From NCBI GenBank assembly GCA_905250075.1, contig CAJNOP010000959.1, positions 1 through 64,000 of the forward strand: DNA of 64,000 nt, given 5' to 3'. The notes under the pieces were generated by a model. It did not search any database. It was given only the letters and a program-made list of their open reading frames with translations, and was not told the DNA's origin. Position 1 is the stretch's first letter, and each line of letters begins with the position of its first letter. This DNA is from Rotaria sp. Silwood1. Taxonomy: Eukaryota; Rotifera; Eurotatoria; Philodinida; Philodinidae. Position numbers and translations under genes: made by a program. Below are positions 11,901 to 21,603 of this stretch, in pieces.

Positions 11901-12329
11901 ACATTGAATAATCTCGGTATAACTTACTCGAGAAAAGATGAACCGGACAAAGCATTAGAATTTTATACGAAAGCTCTTGATATCTATAAGCTTTCACCTT
12001 CTCATCATAAATATGAAATAGCTACAATATATAGTAACATAGGAATGATACATTTTCAAAATGGTAATTACAGTGCTGCATTAGAAAGCTATGAATTTGG
12101 CCGACAAATTGAACTAGACATACTACCTGCAAATCATCCATCATTCGTTATTACTTATACAACAATTGGACATGCTCATTTTGCAAATGGAGCCTATGAA
12201 GAAGCATTGACTAATTATGAAAAAGCACTGGACATTTGCAAGGGGACCATGCCTACAGACCAAAATCATTTGTTGACACTCGAAGAAGCTATCAAAGAAG
12301 TGAAAAGTAAAATCAATTATTATGCCTAA
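8958..12329 (+). CDS. ADP-ribosyltransferase domain plus TPR-repeat protein (1123 aa)
   Basis: This single-exon gene has an N-terminal region of about 160 residues typical of bdelloid proteins of this class. An arginine-specific ADP-ribosyltransferase fold of the R-S-ExE type follows, with Arg284 in VYRGQ, the F-I-S-T-T strand at 309-313, and the ExE pair Glu358/Glu360 in SEEYEVLL. All three signature elements are intact, so NAD-dependent mono-ADP-ribosyl transfer is plausible. From about residue 410 come two or three divergent TPRs. About twelve consecutive 42-residue units of the kinesin-light-chain style (YNNIG..Y...GDY..AL..Y.KAL.I....LP..HP) run from about 600 to 1090. TPR arrays bind protein partners. 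There is no signal peptide or membrane segment, so it is probably cytosolic. The start is the first ATG after stops in frame. It is flanked by hairpins at 8231-8588 and 12534-12768. The family is known from bdelloids; target and pathway are unknown. Confidence 0.88.
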   Translation: MVEVNTTSIDEKTDSLNLDNQNLEDFTIVWFDPDVEKLDVVTKERLRRIINYLKIFSNVEECINYISSVVNEKILIVISGLFDENQIQTLHNLSTITAIYLFCMNTNDNIKWQYYKNYPKIIDIFNDKDLLFIKINENVTKCVKNSLAMSIFNANEKNNSIQCLDKQSATFMWFQLLIDVLMHLPQTENSKNEMLYECRLHYTGNKQQQNKIDDFCNDYESDHAIWWYTLDSFVYRLLNKAFRTGNIDIIFKFRFFIVDLFNRIRESHDEFRKINDIKEITVYRGQEIAATEFSILRENIGKLISMNSFISTTKDRNLALVFAGNGSNRPLFKSILFEMTIVTEHTNIKFADVIFSEEYEVLLTMGAVFRIESIIEQTLDNIWIVKLITSDEQNIQLTELTTYYKEQIGENTSLITFGIFLYYVGQYDKAERYFQIVLDELSSDNEYVASRVYNNLGVICQSKGDYSAGLKFLQKALETRLASQSSKLTSTKFSSTINHMSIFEHLGTTSPMQMPRVVIPLLPLIYHYMSLVNFKEGNYFEALMNSQKKYEVEKYISLNYQPESPSFFLQSHHHDLRTVEFYQNILDKKLLQSTNHYSLSLAQTYITIGEIYSANSNYPESLINYQKALTIQENLLAPDHPDLALTYYNIGSLYIEQDDYMNSLTNYEKALRIQTDVLPRNHPHLIDTYNSIGIAYFKTNDNMRARENFKKALEIAMNLPLSYHSSLGLIYVNIGTAYLNKAEYEQALQYYKKALVIYKIFLPRNHSNVAVVHNNIGSIHLKLANYLDALEHYGKALEIWTNILPKNHPSFVLVHNNIGDVLCKIGDYTQSLINHKRALDIVRLFLPPDHPDVANTLICIGVVQYKHGNVVDALTNFRDALQIEMSTLPENHPSIASTLNSIGLLHSKQGNLIEALDICKKSLEIRTRILPPNHPDIASTYNNIGDIYLKMDDWAMALENFQKALHIETELLSCDHPLLANTLNNLGITYSRKDEPDKALEFYTKALDIYKLSPSHHKYEIATIYSNIGMIHFQNGNYSAALESYEFGRQIELDILPANHPSFVITYTTIGHAHFANGAYEEALTNYEKALDICKGTMPTDQNHLLTLEEAIKEVKSKINYYA

Positions 12330-12533
12330 TCACTATTAATCCAGGAATCATTTCCATTCCGACCTGTTTCCTTATGTTATTCATTATGTTTTCCTTATTT
12401 GTATGTATATGTCCTGTCGAAGTAATCACGTTCATAAAAGCTACAACTTCTATAAACATATCCCATTGAAGATATAACTTCGATAAAGGAGATTATCGAA
12501 GTTGCAACTTCGAGAAGGAGGGTTATCGAAATT

Positions 12534-12768
12534 GTGGGTGTGGGTGGATGTGAGTGAGTGGGTGTGGGTGTGGGCGTGGGTGTGTGGGTGGGTGTGGATG
12601 TGGGTGTGGGTGTGGATGTGGGTGTGGATGTGGGTGGGTGTGGGGGTTTACAAGGGACAACCTTCCACTCACACCCACGCACCACCCACCCACACCCACC
12701 CACACCCCACACCCCACCCACACCCACACCCACCCACACCCACATCCATACCCACACCCACACCCAAC
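12534..12768. repeat. TGTGGG-type hairpin locus 5 (large)
   Basis: The G arm (12534-12651), loop ttacaagggacaaccttc and C arm (12669-12768) follow the standard order. The region before it (about 12415-12530) has several inverted words (cgaagttgcaacttcg), so the hairpin sits in a locally palindromic tract downstream of the ART-TPR gene. Confidence 0.85.
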
Positions 12769-12769
12769 C

Positions 12770-14290
12770 AGGACCAAGCAGACTTCTTTTGTAGAAGTTC
12801 ACTTACTTACTAAAACTTCTTGTCGTGAATAGTTGTATAGTACATTTTGTAGGGAACCATTTTCTGTATTTAGTAAAGTCTTTCCTGGCCCAAAGGGTCA
12901 GTCAAATATAGGAAAGTTCTTAAAAAACCTATCCAAAAGCTGGAAGTTCTTTCTTTTTTATTTTTATGGTCGAACCACAAAAATTTGATAATTGTGATCC
13001 GTAGCATTTTTTATGAATAATTCAAAACAATTTGATATATTATATTTGTAAGTTTCCCGATACAGTCTTTCATGTACACTAAACGGCAGACAAAATATAT
13101 TAAGTAACTACTGGTATCATTCATAGTCTGGCGAATCCTCTCTTAGATATCGTATGTATGCCTTACAGGCACCAAATTAAAGTACTCACAACTATTGCAG
13201 AAAGGTGTAGGAGCACAAATCCTTTTAGAGTTTTTACTAGAACACTATGTAGTATTTATAGACCAAAATTCATTAAAATCGAAGGGTAATGCCTGAGAAG
13301 GTTCCCCCGTGAGATGATCAGGTGATGAAACTATTGTAGACACTACAAAATTTTTTCCGTCTGGAACTCTCTTGAAATTTGTAGCTCAGTATTGACAAAT
13401 TATCTTCATTCGAACAGCTAGCGGCGTACTATCAAGTTATTTCATTGGTAGAAGAAAGTGTGTTCCTAGAAGACGATAATCTTTGCAATTCGGAAAAATA
13501 TAATAATTAAGAAGTGCTTATTGTTACAAAAGTATCTTCAGTCTATCTTTTTTAATGTAATAATAGATAGAGGCAAGCGAAAGTAGAAATAGATACTAGA
13601 TAACTATATGTATAAAAATCTATGATTCACACACCAACAACATGATTTCTTTAAAATAAAACAAAGTCATATACACAAAAGAACGAGGATACATTTTAAT
13701 TTTGGAACATTGTGTATATAGCAAAAAATCATCTTTGACGATCAACTGCTTCTTATCATCTGCTTCACACTATTCGATCAAGTTTTTTCGCTGTTCGCCT
13801 ACTCAATTTCAAAATATTTTTCCACGAATACAAACCATACATTACTCAGTTACACTTGATTTTTCTTTTCTATTCGATGCTAATCTTTATCGAAAGAATG
13901 TTAACAACGTGAATGAGTAATAACTAAAATATCATTTTTCCAAGTTGTACTGTAAATTAACAAAGATTTCACCGGAACATTTCGGAGGATTGATGCTTTC
14001 GACAGATTTCGACTGATGAAGAATAATCTGCAAACAAATGAACGAGAAATCAAAGAAATGAATTACAACAATTAAAGATGTAGAAATAACAGATGATGTT
14101 TCTTCATAATCCTCAAATATAAACATTCTACCACAAATTATGAATGACTCTTCGTTTGACTGATACCATAAACACTATCTATTTTGCTTTGTTGACGTCA
14201 ATCTTTCACACGATAATGTGTTTGCGGTCCTTATCACCTGTGCTATGTATACATAAACTGAAGCAGTTGTCTCTTATCATGATTAGTAAT
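12770..14290. other. Mostly non-coding
   Basis: I see no secure gene. On the minus strand, 13932-14031 follows a good acceptor (ttgtttgcag) and could be a short terminal exon (IILHQSKSVESINPP...), but no partner exon was found. The rest is AT-rich. Confidence 0.35.
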
Positions 14291-14294
14291 AAAC

Positions 14295-14798
14295 ATGAAG
14301 CCTCTTGTAATTCTACTGGTATTCATCATTGTTTCTGTCTGTTTTGGTGACATCACAATCTATCGTGGTACAGTATGTGGCTGGGCTGAATACACAACAT
14401 CTAGTCCCATTTTATGCAACGGGTCAGATCCACGTCATGGATGTCCTTCTGGCTATTCTCGTCAAATATTCAAAGATGGTAGTGCTTATTGTTACAAAAC
14501 CAATACTACAACTAGTAAACAAAATGGAATACTCGGAACTTTATGTGGTGGTCTAGCACGTGCTCGATGTGGTGGACTCAGCCCGATTAACGTGTGTCCT
14601 CAAGGATACACACAAGATTTTCGTTATATATGTTATAAGAACGATCCTACAATCGCAGATTTATCCGGTACGGTCTGTGGTGTGATTAATAAAGGCAAAG
14701 GACAAACATGTGATGGACTGTCAGTAGGAACATGTCCAGAAGGATATTATGGAATTGATTTTGAAAAAGAAAACTGGCATGCCTGTTTCAAACAATAG
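14295..14798 (+). CDS. Small secreted protein with three Cys-rich repeats (167 aa)
   Basis: An N-terminal signal peptide (residues 1-18, a hydrophobic core of Leu, Ile and Val ending in CFG) precedes three tandem units. The pattern is G-T-x-C-G, C-x-G, C-P-x-G-Y, then C-[YF]-K. Cysteines fall at 28/41/50/66, 84/92/101/113 and 128/139/147/164, twelve in all, so each unit probably folds with two disulfides. Spacers between units are short and Thr/Ser-rich. There is no transmembrane segment. The single exon starts at the ATG whose product gives a clean signal peptide. The unit is not one I can name. Its neighbour at 15544-16426 (minus) is also a secreted Cys-rich protein, transcribed convergently. 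Confidence 0.8.
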   Translation: MKPLVILLVFIIVSVCFGDITIYRGTVCGWAEYTTSSPILCNGSDPRHGCPSGYSRQIFKDGSAYCYKTNTTTSKQNGILGTLCGGLARARCGGLSPINVCPQGYTQDFRYICYKNDPTIADLSGTVCGVINKGKGQTCDGLSVGTCPEGYYGIDFEKENWHACFKQ

Positions 14799-14990
14799 AT
14801 AGTTCATTTTGCCTTGCTTCGTTTATTTTTGCTAAATAAGAAATAATACTTCGAAAATTCATTTTTTTTTGAAACTTTAGAACGTTCGTCAATTTTATTA
14901 ACATTTTTCGTGAATTTGGGTTTTTTTTATTAATGATTCTTTTCTGTTGACTTCCAGTTTATTCGTCCGGTGGTTGTGTGCATGAACTTG

Positions 14991-15073
14991 AGGGTGTGGG
15001 TGTTGGTGTGAGTATGCGTCTTCTCTTCACTCACACTCACTCATACCCACATTAACACCCACACCCACACCCT
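14991..15073. repeat. TGTGGG-type hairpin locus 6
   Basis: The G arm (gggtgtgggtgttggtgtga, 14991-15014), a loop with gcgtcttctcttcac and a C arm (about 15028-15073) lie between the two convergent Cys-rich secreted genes. Confidence 0.75.
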
Positions 15074-15543
15074 TATCATCCTTTATGACAACCGTCAATC
15101 AATATATCAAGACGGGCAGACATGACGAGTCGAATTTCAGACTAGTTCTGATCGAGGACTTGTTGAAACAAAGAGTAGTCAGAACAAGTTGACAGGATTA
15201 AAAAAGGCCAGCCATTTAACCTGTCTTTCACTCACTTGGGTCATTTATCTGCAACATTATTACATATTTCATCTTTTCCGAATTCTTACAGCAAAAGAAT
15301 AGATTATTCAAGATTTATTTCAGTAGTAATTTGATGTATATCAAACGAACTTTCAATATTTTGATCTTGAACTAAGTTTTGAACTTGAGAATTAATTCAT
15401 TTTCTGAATTTGTCACACATAAATGATAAGCAAAAGAAAAAAAAACAACAAATAAAAGTATAGTTTGTTTTGATTTAGACTCCTTTATCGTACACTTCGT
15501 AATTATTTGGATTTATTAATGATGTTACAAATATATTTGATTT

Positions 15544-16426
15544 TTAGATAATATTGGCAGAAGCCAATATTTTATGGATTTTCTGTTTTGTTTTCTGTGA
15601 ATTGCATAATGGTTTATTACAAGAAAAGTCCAAACTTGAAGAAGATCTTCCAAATCGATACCAATGTAAAACATGTGGTTTGTGGCCTGATTTTCTTTGA
15701 AAACATTCAGAAGACATAGTGCGGATGTGATCAAAAATCTTCATACGACAGACTCCATTGAGACAAGAAACTGATCCATTGGATTTAGTATCTAAGCAAA
15801 CCAAATCAGTATCAGTCGATGTTGAAGAATATAATAGATTCGATAACGCTTTCCATATTGACATTGGAACAAAGGAACAAACAAACATAAAAATGAAGAA
15901 AATATTTGTTAATTAGTATAATATCTTCGACAGTTTAAATTAGAAAATGCTTTGAATTAAGTAGTTTTGCAAATGACAATCATACTTTATGTAAAAAGAT
16001 AATTCATTTAAGAGACAATCACTTACTTTTTTTATAGAAGAGCTGTGCATGATATGCCGAACAATTTATTGATTCGGAGCACATAACAGACATTGCGCGT
16101 GTTACATAAAATTTTTCCAATGAAATGGTTAAAGCTTCATGTATATAGTCTTCCTCATTCTCAAAATTAAGTAAATCATGTGAGACTCCAAGAAAACTAG
16201 GAGAAACCTGTTGTCGTTTATTTGTATAGGTCACAGAGAGTCCACCATAACATTGATCCGTTTCTTCCATTACACAACGATGCATATGTAGTGCTAAATC
16301 ACTTGTAATATTGTAATACGGAGTCGTCCAACAAGAAAGACATGAGACTTTTGCATTGCTTGATTTTATAGTAGCAAAAGGAAGCACAATTACGAGAAGA
16401 CCAACGGCACCAATAATATTCTTCAT
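15544..16426 (-). CDS. Secreted Cys-rich protein, two exons (234 aa), possibly Ly6-like
   Basis: Exon 1 (16426-16027) ends at AAAA followed by GTAAGT. Exon 2 (15848-15544) begins after GGAAAG. The frame joins at phase 1 with no stop and totals 705 bp. The product starts with a signal peptide (about 25 residues, LLVIVLPFATI core), then an extracellular domain with C-x2-C near the N-terminus (SCLSCWTTPYY), a Cys in MHRC, and a Cys in DQCYGG. It ends with a Cys-rich C-terminus including SCNKPLCN. The terminal C-N next to Cys and the early C-x2-C recall Ly6/uPAR three-finger domains, but spacing is not close enough to be sure. There are several N-glycosylation sequons (NIT, NCS, NGS). The 178-bp intron is longer than most here. 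Confidence 0.6.
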
Positions 16427-19400
16427 TGAAGATTAAAAACAAAATTTTAAATAAAAAAAACAATGATGCATTTTTTTAAACCACTATATAACATAATAAT
16501 GATTGCTTGTAGTTTTGTTAAACTAAACAAGGTTACTTACACGAAACTTGCCGAGATTATGAGTCTGGAAGAATTTTGATGATTGTATCGTTGTGAATAT
16601 TTTAGATCTATTCAATGAATTTTTCTTTGCAATTCAAAAGTAAGTGTAACAACTATATTAAACATGTTTCGGCGATATCAAGCTTCTCTTCTGCATGTTT
16701 CATGATTAAATGGATATACGAGTTTTTTTTGTACTGAATTTTTAAAAAAATCATCAGTGAGTCTTTTCGTCCACTTCTTTGGTCTTTAAATCATGACATA
16801 CGCGTTATTTTTTGTCTTTCTATTACTTTTGAGAGATATAGTGTTGGCTGTGTTTGATGTACTATTGTTGAATTTTTTTCACCTTATAGGTATTGCCCAA
16901 TCGGTCATTCGATGGGTATTTCGAGGTGTCGATCTGAACCATCCGATAGATTGATAAAATTAAGAATTGTTCATCCATTGTCGTCCTCTCGATCTGTCGG
17001 AAAATGGCACTCCGACATGTCGAAATAGCGCTTCGATGCCCACCGAAGGACCCTTCTCGATGGGTTTCAATGAGCCCGATTCTCAGAGCATCGTCGCGGG
17101 GGATCGATATTCCGAGTACTCGAACGTTCTTCTAAAATTTCAAAAAAAGTTTCGCGCTCCCTGAATCTAGTTTTTTTCGAGCACTCGATACCTATCGGAT
17201 ATTTTTGTAGTAGTGGAGGTTCGAACATATATACTTACAGATGCGAAGCTTGCATAGATCAGATGAACTAAATATAACGTTTTAATTTTAGATAAATCTA
17301 AGTATCATCATGAAATATGTTTAACCTGTGTATCTTTTTTCTCTATTTGCTTTAAATATAAATTTAATTTGTTCTTTTTTTTGAAAAGCAATTCGTAAAT
17401 ATTGCCATTGTTGATCTGAAATTAAAGCAATCTTCTGTTATCAGTTTCATGTATTAAAAAAAATTTATGCTAGAACATAAATTACATTGTAATTAATTAG
17501 ATTATTTAAAAAAAAGCAACAAAAAATATTGAACTAAAATTAAACAAACTTGACTTCTATATCCCTGCTAAGGTTGTAATATTCAACCGTCTCAGTAATT
17601 TCGACAAGTAAAAAATAAATCGATAATTTTAAATGATTCCATGAACTTTCTTTGTCAACAAGTAATCGAAAATCAGAGTTAATCAAAAGCTCAGGAAATT
17701 TGGGACGTTATGAAAGTAAATTCATTATGATTATTTTTTCCTGAGGACTGTAAACATATTTCTATCGTTGTTCTAGTTGTAAATGATAAATAACATTGTT
17801 TAAATGATCAAACTATGTGAAAGAACCTGTAGAAAACCAAAATTCCCTAAAAGGATCATGCAATAAGAGTAAAAAAACAAGCATTCAAAAACAAAATTTC
17901 TGAGACTTTTTAAGCAATCAAAGTTAAAACGAAAAATAGGAATTATGCTTTTCAATATGTTTGTCCCACCAAGTACTCGATATTTCGATTAGTTTCGAGT
18001 GATCGAAACTATCTTTCCTATGGACTTGCTGTCTTCAAGTAATCGAAACTTCGATAGATTATGAATCGTCAAATCGTGTCCAAGAAGTTGAAAATGAATG
18101 CACGATGGAACAATGTTTTCGACCACTCAATAGTTCGATGTCGATAGTCAAGACAAATCTAGACTTCTCTTAGAAAATTATCAATAATACACATATCTAT
18201 GATTTGAACGTCAAATCGCTCTAATTCAAAATGAAATGATTATGATTAGAAACCAGTAGAATGTTAGGATTTCTCAAACTTGAAATTGATATCAATTTAA
18301 AGATATGCACAAACCAACAGATGTCCTTTAAGCAGGTTCATATTTAGTGATATATTCTTGTAAAATAAATCATTTTTTTTATGAATTTGCATTTGTCTCT
18401 TGTTGGGCATCTGTAATTGTTGATAAATAAAACATTCCTTTTAAAAAAATATGATAGTGAAATAAGTACGAGAAAAAAATGGGTAAAAAGCAAAATTTTT
18501 TTAGCGATCTTCACATGATGTGTCCATCACTGTCTCATAACTGTTTTTGTATTACATGCTGTCCGCGTTGTATGTTTTAGGTTTGCGTATATCGTTCATT
18601 TATGAACACTTATACACAATCCGAAATTTATCTTTTCTAATGATTTTCTTAATTGATGTATTTGCATCAACACAAAACTCTTCATTGAGATGAAAAAATG
18701 AATTTGATGTTTTTTTTAAGTGAATAAAAGAATCGTTGCACACCCTAGTGCTTTTTTCTGTTGATCAATTTATTAGATTTGTATAGAAATGAGATATATT
18801 ATCTGAATCCACACTCAACTGATGACTATTTGAAAAGAAAAAGTACAAGAGCGAATATTTTGTAATTTTTTTTTACATAGATAATTAATTGATATTTGAA
18901 AAATTTATTAACTCTTAACAGCTCTTTCCTAATCTATGTTCATAAATTGATTGTTACATGAACATAAAAATATAGTTAATGAAAATGTTATAGAACTTTT
19001 TCGAAATATCAATGTAAGAGAAAAATATTTGTTTCTTCTACAAGAACAGATTCTTCTTTTCAAAACAAAAAATTTCATTTAAATTCGATCGGTGAAATAA
19101 GTAAAAATATGGTAGTAAGTAGTTAAAACGTTTGAAAATTCGTATGACAATAGCATTCAGAGTGAGCTATCAAGGTGAAGTAAAAGATTATTTAAACTTC
19201 GACAAATCCATAGTAACAAATTTGAAGCATAGAACGTGAAGTATTCTACAATCAATATGATCAAAACTGTAGAAGATTAGAACGACTTATGAATAAAATT
19301 ACCAATAAAAAAAGAACAGTTAGCAATAAAATGAAAAGAAGAGAAATGAATTATTGACACTATTTTATAAGTGAAAAATAAAACAAAAAGAGTCTTTTTC

Positions 19401-19670
19401 ATCTTAGCAAAATGTGTTTATCTAAAATATATTTGTCAATTTTCTTTAAATAATCGAAATTACAGACTGAATCAAAAGATATTAAATGATGACTATGTTA
19501 TTTTTTTTAATGGGAAAAATGGTTTCTTTTTCATTGTAAACTATTCTTATAAAATAAGTTTCGCATTTTTTCCTCTTCCAATGCAATAGCAAGATCAAAA
19601 GATAAAGCTGAAAAGTCCTTCTCTCGTTGAAAATTAGACAAAACATCGTCTAATCAAATTGGAAATGGTA
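16427..19670. other. Long non-coding stretch
   Basis: AT-rich throughout with no secure exon. A more GC-rich block at about 16889-17205 has loosely matching ends (taggtattgcccaatcgg and tcgatacctatcgga) and may be an old foldback element. A similar tcgaaact/cgatagt-rich palindromic patch occurs at about 17970-18150. Neither has a clear target duplication. Confidence 0.4.
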
Positions 19671-19829
19671 TTTTGTCGACAAATAGAGTCCTGCAGGGTA
19701 ACCCTACCCTACCCTATTCTATCCTATAAGGATAGAGTAGGGTTAGGGTAGGAAACGTTAGGATAGGGTAGAGTTAGGGTAGGGTTAGGGTATGAAAAAA
19801 CCTTACCCTACAGGATTCTATCGGCAAAC
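19671..19829. repeat. Foldback element with TTAGGG/TAGGG-like core
   Basis: Inverted ends pair around tttgtcgac...cctgcagggtaa and ttaccctacagg...cggcaaa. The core (19699-19795) reads CCCTA repeats first, then TAGGG/TTAGGG repeats, through a CTATCCTATAAGGATAG palindrome. C-rich-first order is the opposite of the TGTGGG hairpins. It is probably a small non-autonomous transposon whose interior happens to be, or has captured, TTAGGG-like sequence. No clear target duplication is seen. Confidence 0.55.
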
Positions 19830-20298
19830 ATCATTTTTTAAATCTCTTCGTGAATTTCATTCTGTTTTGTTTTGCACGATCTTTCAAACAATTCATTAGA
19901 AACGAGAGAATTTATTCTTCAGAGTTTTTGATAAAATTATTCAATTTGATAATTCAAATTATTATATAAACATAAAAAATAATGATTTTCCTGCTAATTT
20001 TATTTCGATTGAATAAAACTTTTCTGTTCATAGAACAAAGATAAACAACAAACAGATGAAAATATTCTATTGATTTTAACGATCTATAATTTTAATCAAA
20101 GCAAAAGCTTTCTTTTGTTGTCTCATTTTATCAATTAGGCTCAGATTAGTCCTATATTTCCTATAAACCCTATATTATTATTATCGAATCAGATATTTGA
20201 GTTCAAAATCCTCTGTTTCCTATATTTCCCCAAAAAGTAGAAAAATGCCCAGGAATTTTTTAGTTCTGTTCCATATGAGTGTCACTCTTTAAGTAAGG

Positions 20299-20368
20299 AT
20301 GTGGGTGTAGGTGTTATTATGACCCGCAAGAACACCTATACCCACACCCACCCACACTCACACCCTCC
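20299..20368. repeat. TGTGGG-type hairpin locus 7, abutting an F-box fragment
   Basis: The G arm (atgtgggtgtaggtgt, 20299-20314), loop (attatgacccgcaag) and C arm (20331-20368) are followed within about three bases by F-box-family coding similarity. Confidence 0.8.
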
Positions 20369-20370
20369 AG

Positions 20371-20862
20371 TCGTATTGTCCCCTTAGAATAGCTCACAAA
20401 ATTAGACATCAATGTTGAAAGTTTTCGTTTTGAAACACTGATTGAACTGTTATGTTCATCACCTAATATTTACAGCTTGACAGTTGACTATACATATTTG
20501 AACAGCAAAAATTTACTGTCTGTTCAACAAACTAAAATGTTTCAATTAGTATCAAAAAATATTAATATAACTGATCTGATTATGACGAAGGCATATACAT
20601 TAGAAGAAATTAAATTACTCATTCATCTATGTCCTCGATCAAAATGTGTGCATCAAAGAATGAATTTCAAGCAACTATACAATATCTCTTATCGAAAGAT
20701 AATATCAATACTCGACATTTATTCTTCTTATGTGTCACAAATATATGTGAGAACATAGTTAGCATATTGAATAGTTTTATCAAACTAAGAAAAAGTTCAG
20801 ATGATTATCTGACGAAGGAAATAAAACACTTGTCTTATGCCAGTATTTATCTATGGAGATGA
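20371..20862 (+). pseudogene. 5'-truncated copy of the F-box gene (last-exon part)
   Basis: The stretch aligns in order with the last exon of the intact gene at 21604-23961. It covers the region around KLDINVESF, then LTVDYTYLNSK, FQLVSK, an EEIKLLIHLC block and a terminal IYLWR before the stop (the intact copy ends IYFWR). Similarity begins at cgtattgt, immediately after the hairpin C arm, so everything 5' of this point is missing. At least one frameshift near 20660-20690 separates two reading frames. It is not expected to be functional. Confidence 0.75.
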
Positions 20863-21603
20863 AAATTATTGTTAATCAAACATGTAATTTTCATGTATTT
20901 TTAAATAAACGACGATACATGTTAGGCTTTTCACTTCAAAATATTTACATCATTCAAGCTGTCTCCGATTTATAGCGAGAAATGTCAATAATAAAGGTGG
21001 AATAATACAACAGACAATGTTTTACAATCATATATGTATGAGAAATACAGAAATGAACATTGATGTCTTTTTTCTTAAAATTCTGAATATATTTTGTTAT
21101 TAGTATGAAGAGCAGTGGAGATTCGTCTCTTTTCTGTTCGTATAATTGTCTATGATTTATATCGAAGGAATCTATTTTTATTTAACTCACCGAAAAAATA
21201 CATCATTGAAATTAGTAGCTGGTAAGATTTATATACATACTGAATCACAGTTTTTCATCACTTGTACATTAACATATGTTTGATGACTCAAAAATCGTCA
21301 ACTATCGAGCGACTTTTATTTCATTTATATTGGAAAACAATTCTATGAATTTGATTAACTTGCGTGTAAAACATTTGTTAGGATCGCCATCTATGAAGAT
21401 ACGATACCGATGGACAATCTTCATTTTCTCTCACTCATTTTTGTTTGTTGTTGTTTTTTGATTATCGATGTTTTTGTTCATTGTTAGTTATTACTAGGTT
21501 TTACTTTTTTGTTTATTTCATTTTTTTTCTCACCTTGTATTTTTCTTTTATTGTGTTCGTTTTTTTTTCTCTGTTTTTCAGAGATTATACGTGTCATTTC
21601 AAT
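20863..21603. other. Spacer between F-box fragment and intact F-box gene
   Basis: AT-rich, with a T-rich tract at 21430-21590 just before the start codon of the intact gene. The promoter is probably here, but no motif can be assigned. Confidence 0.35.

Noticed and set aside
16889..17205. Possible MITE with taggtattgccc/atacctatcgg ends
   Set aside because: The ends pair poorly and no duplication flanks them, so it is noted only within the non-coding entry.
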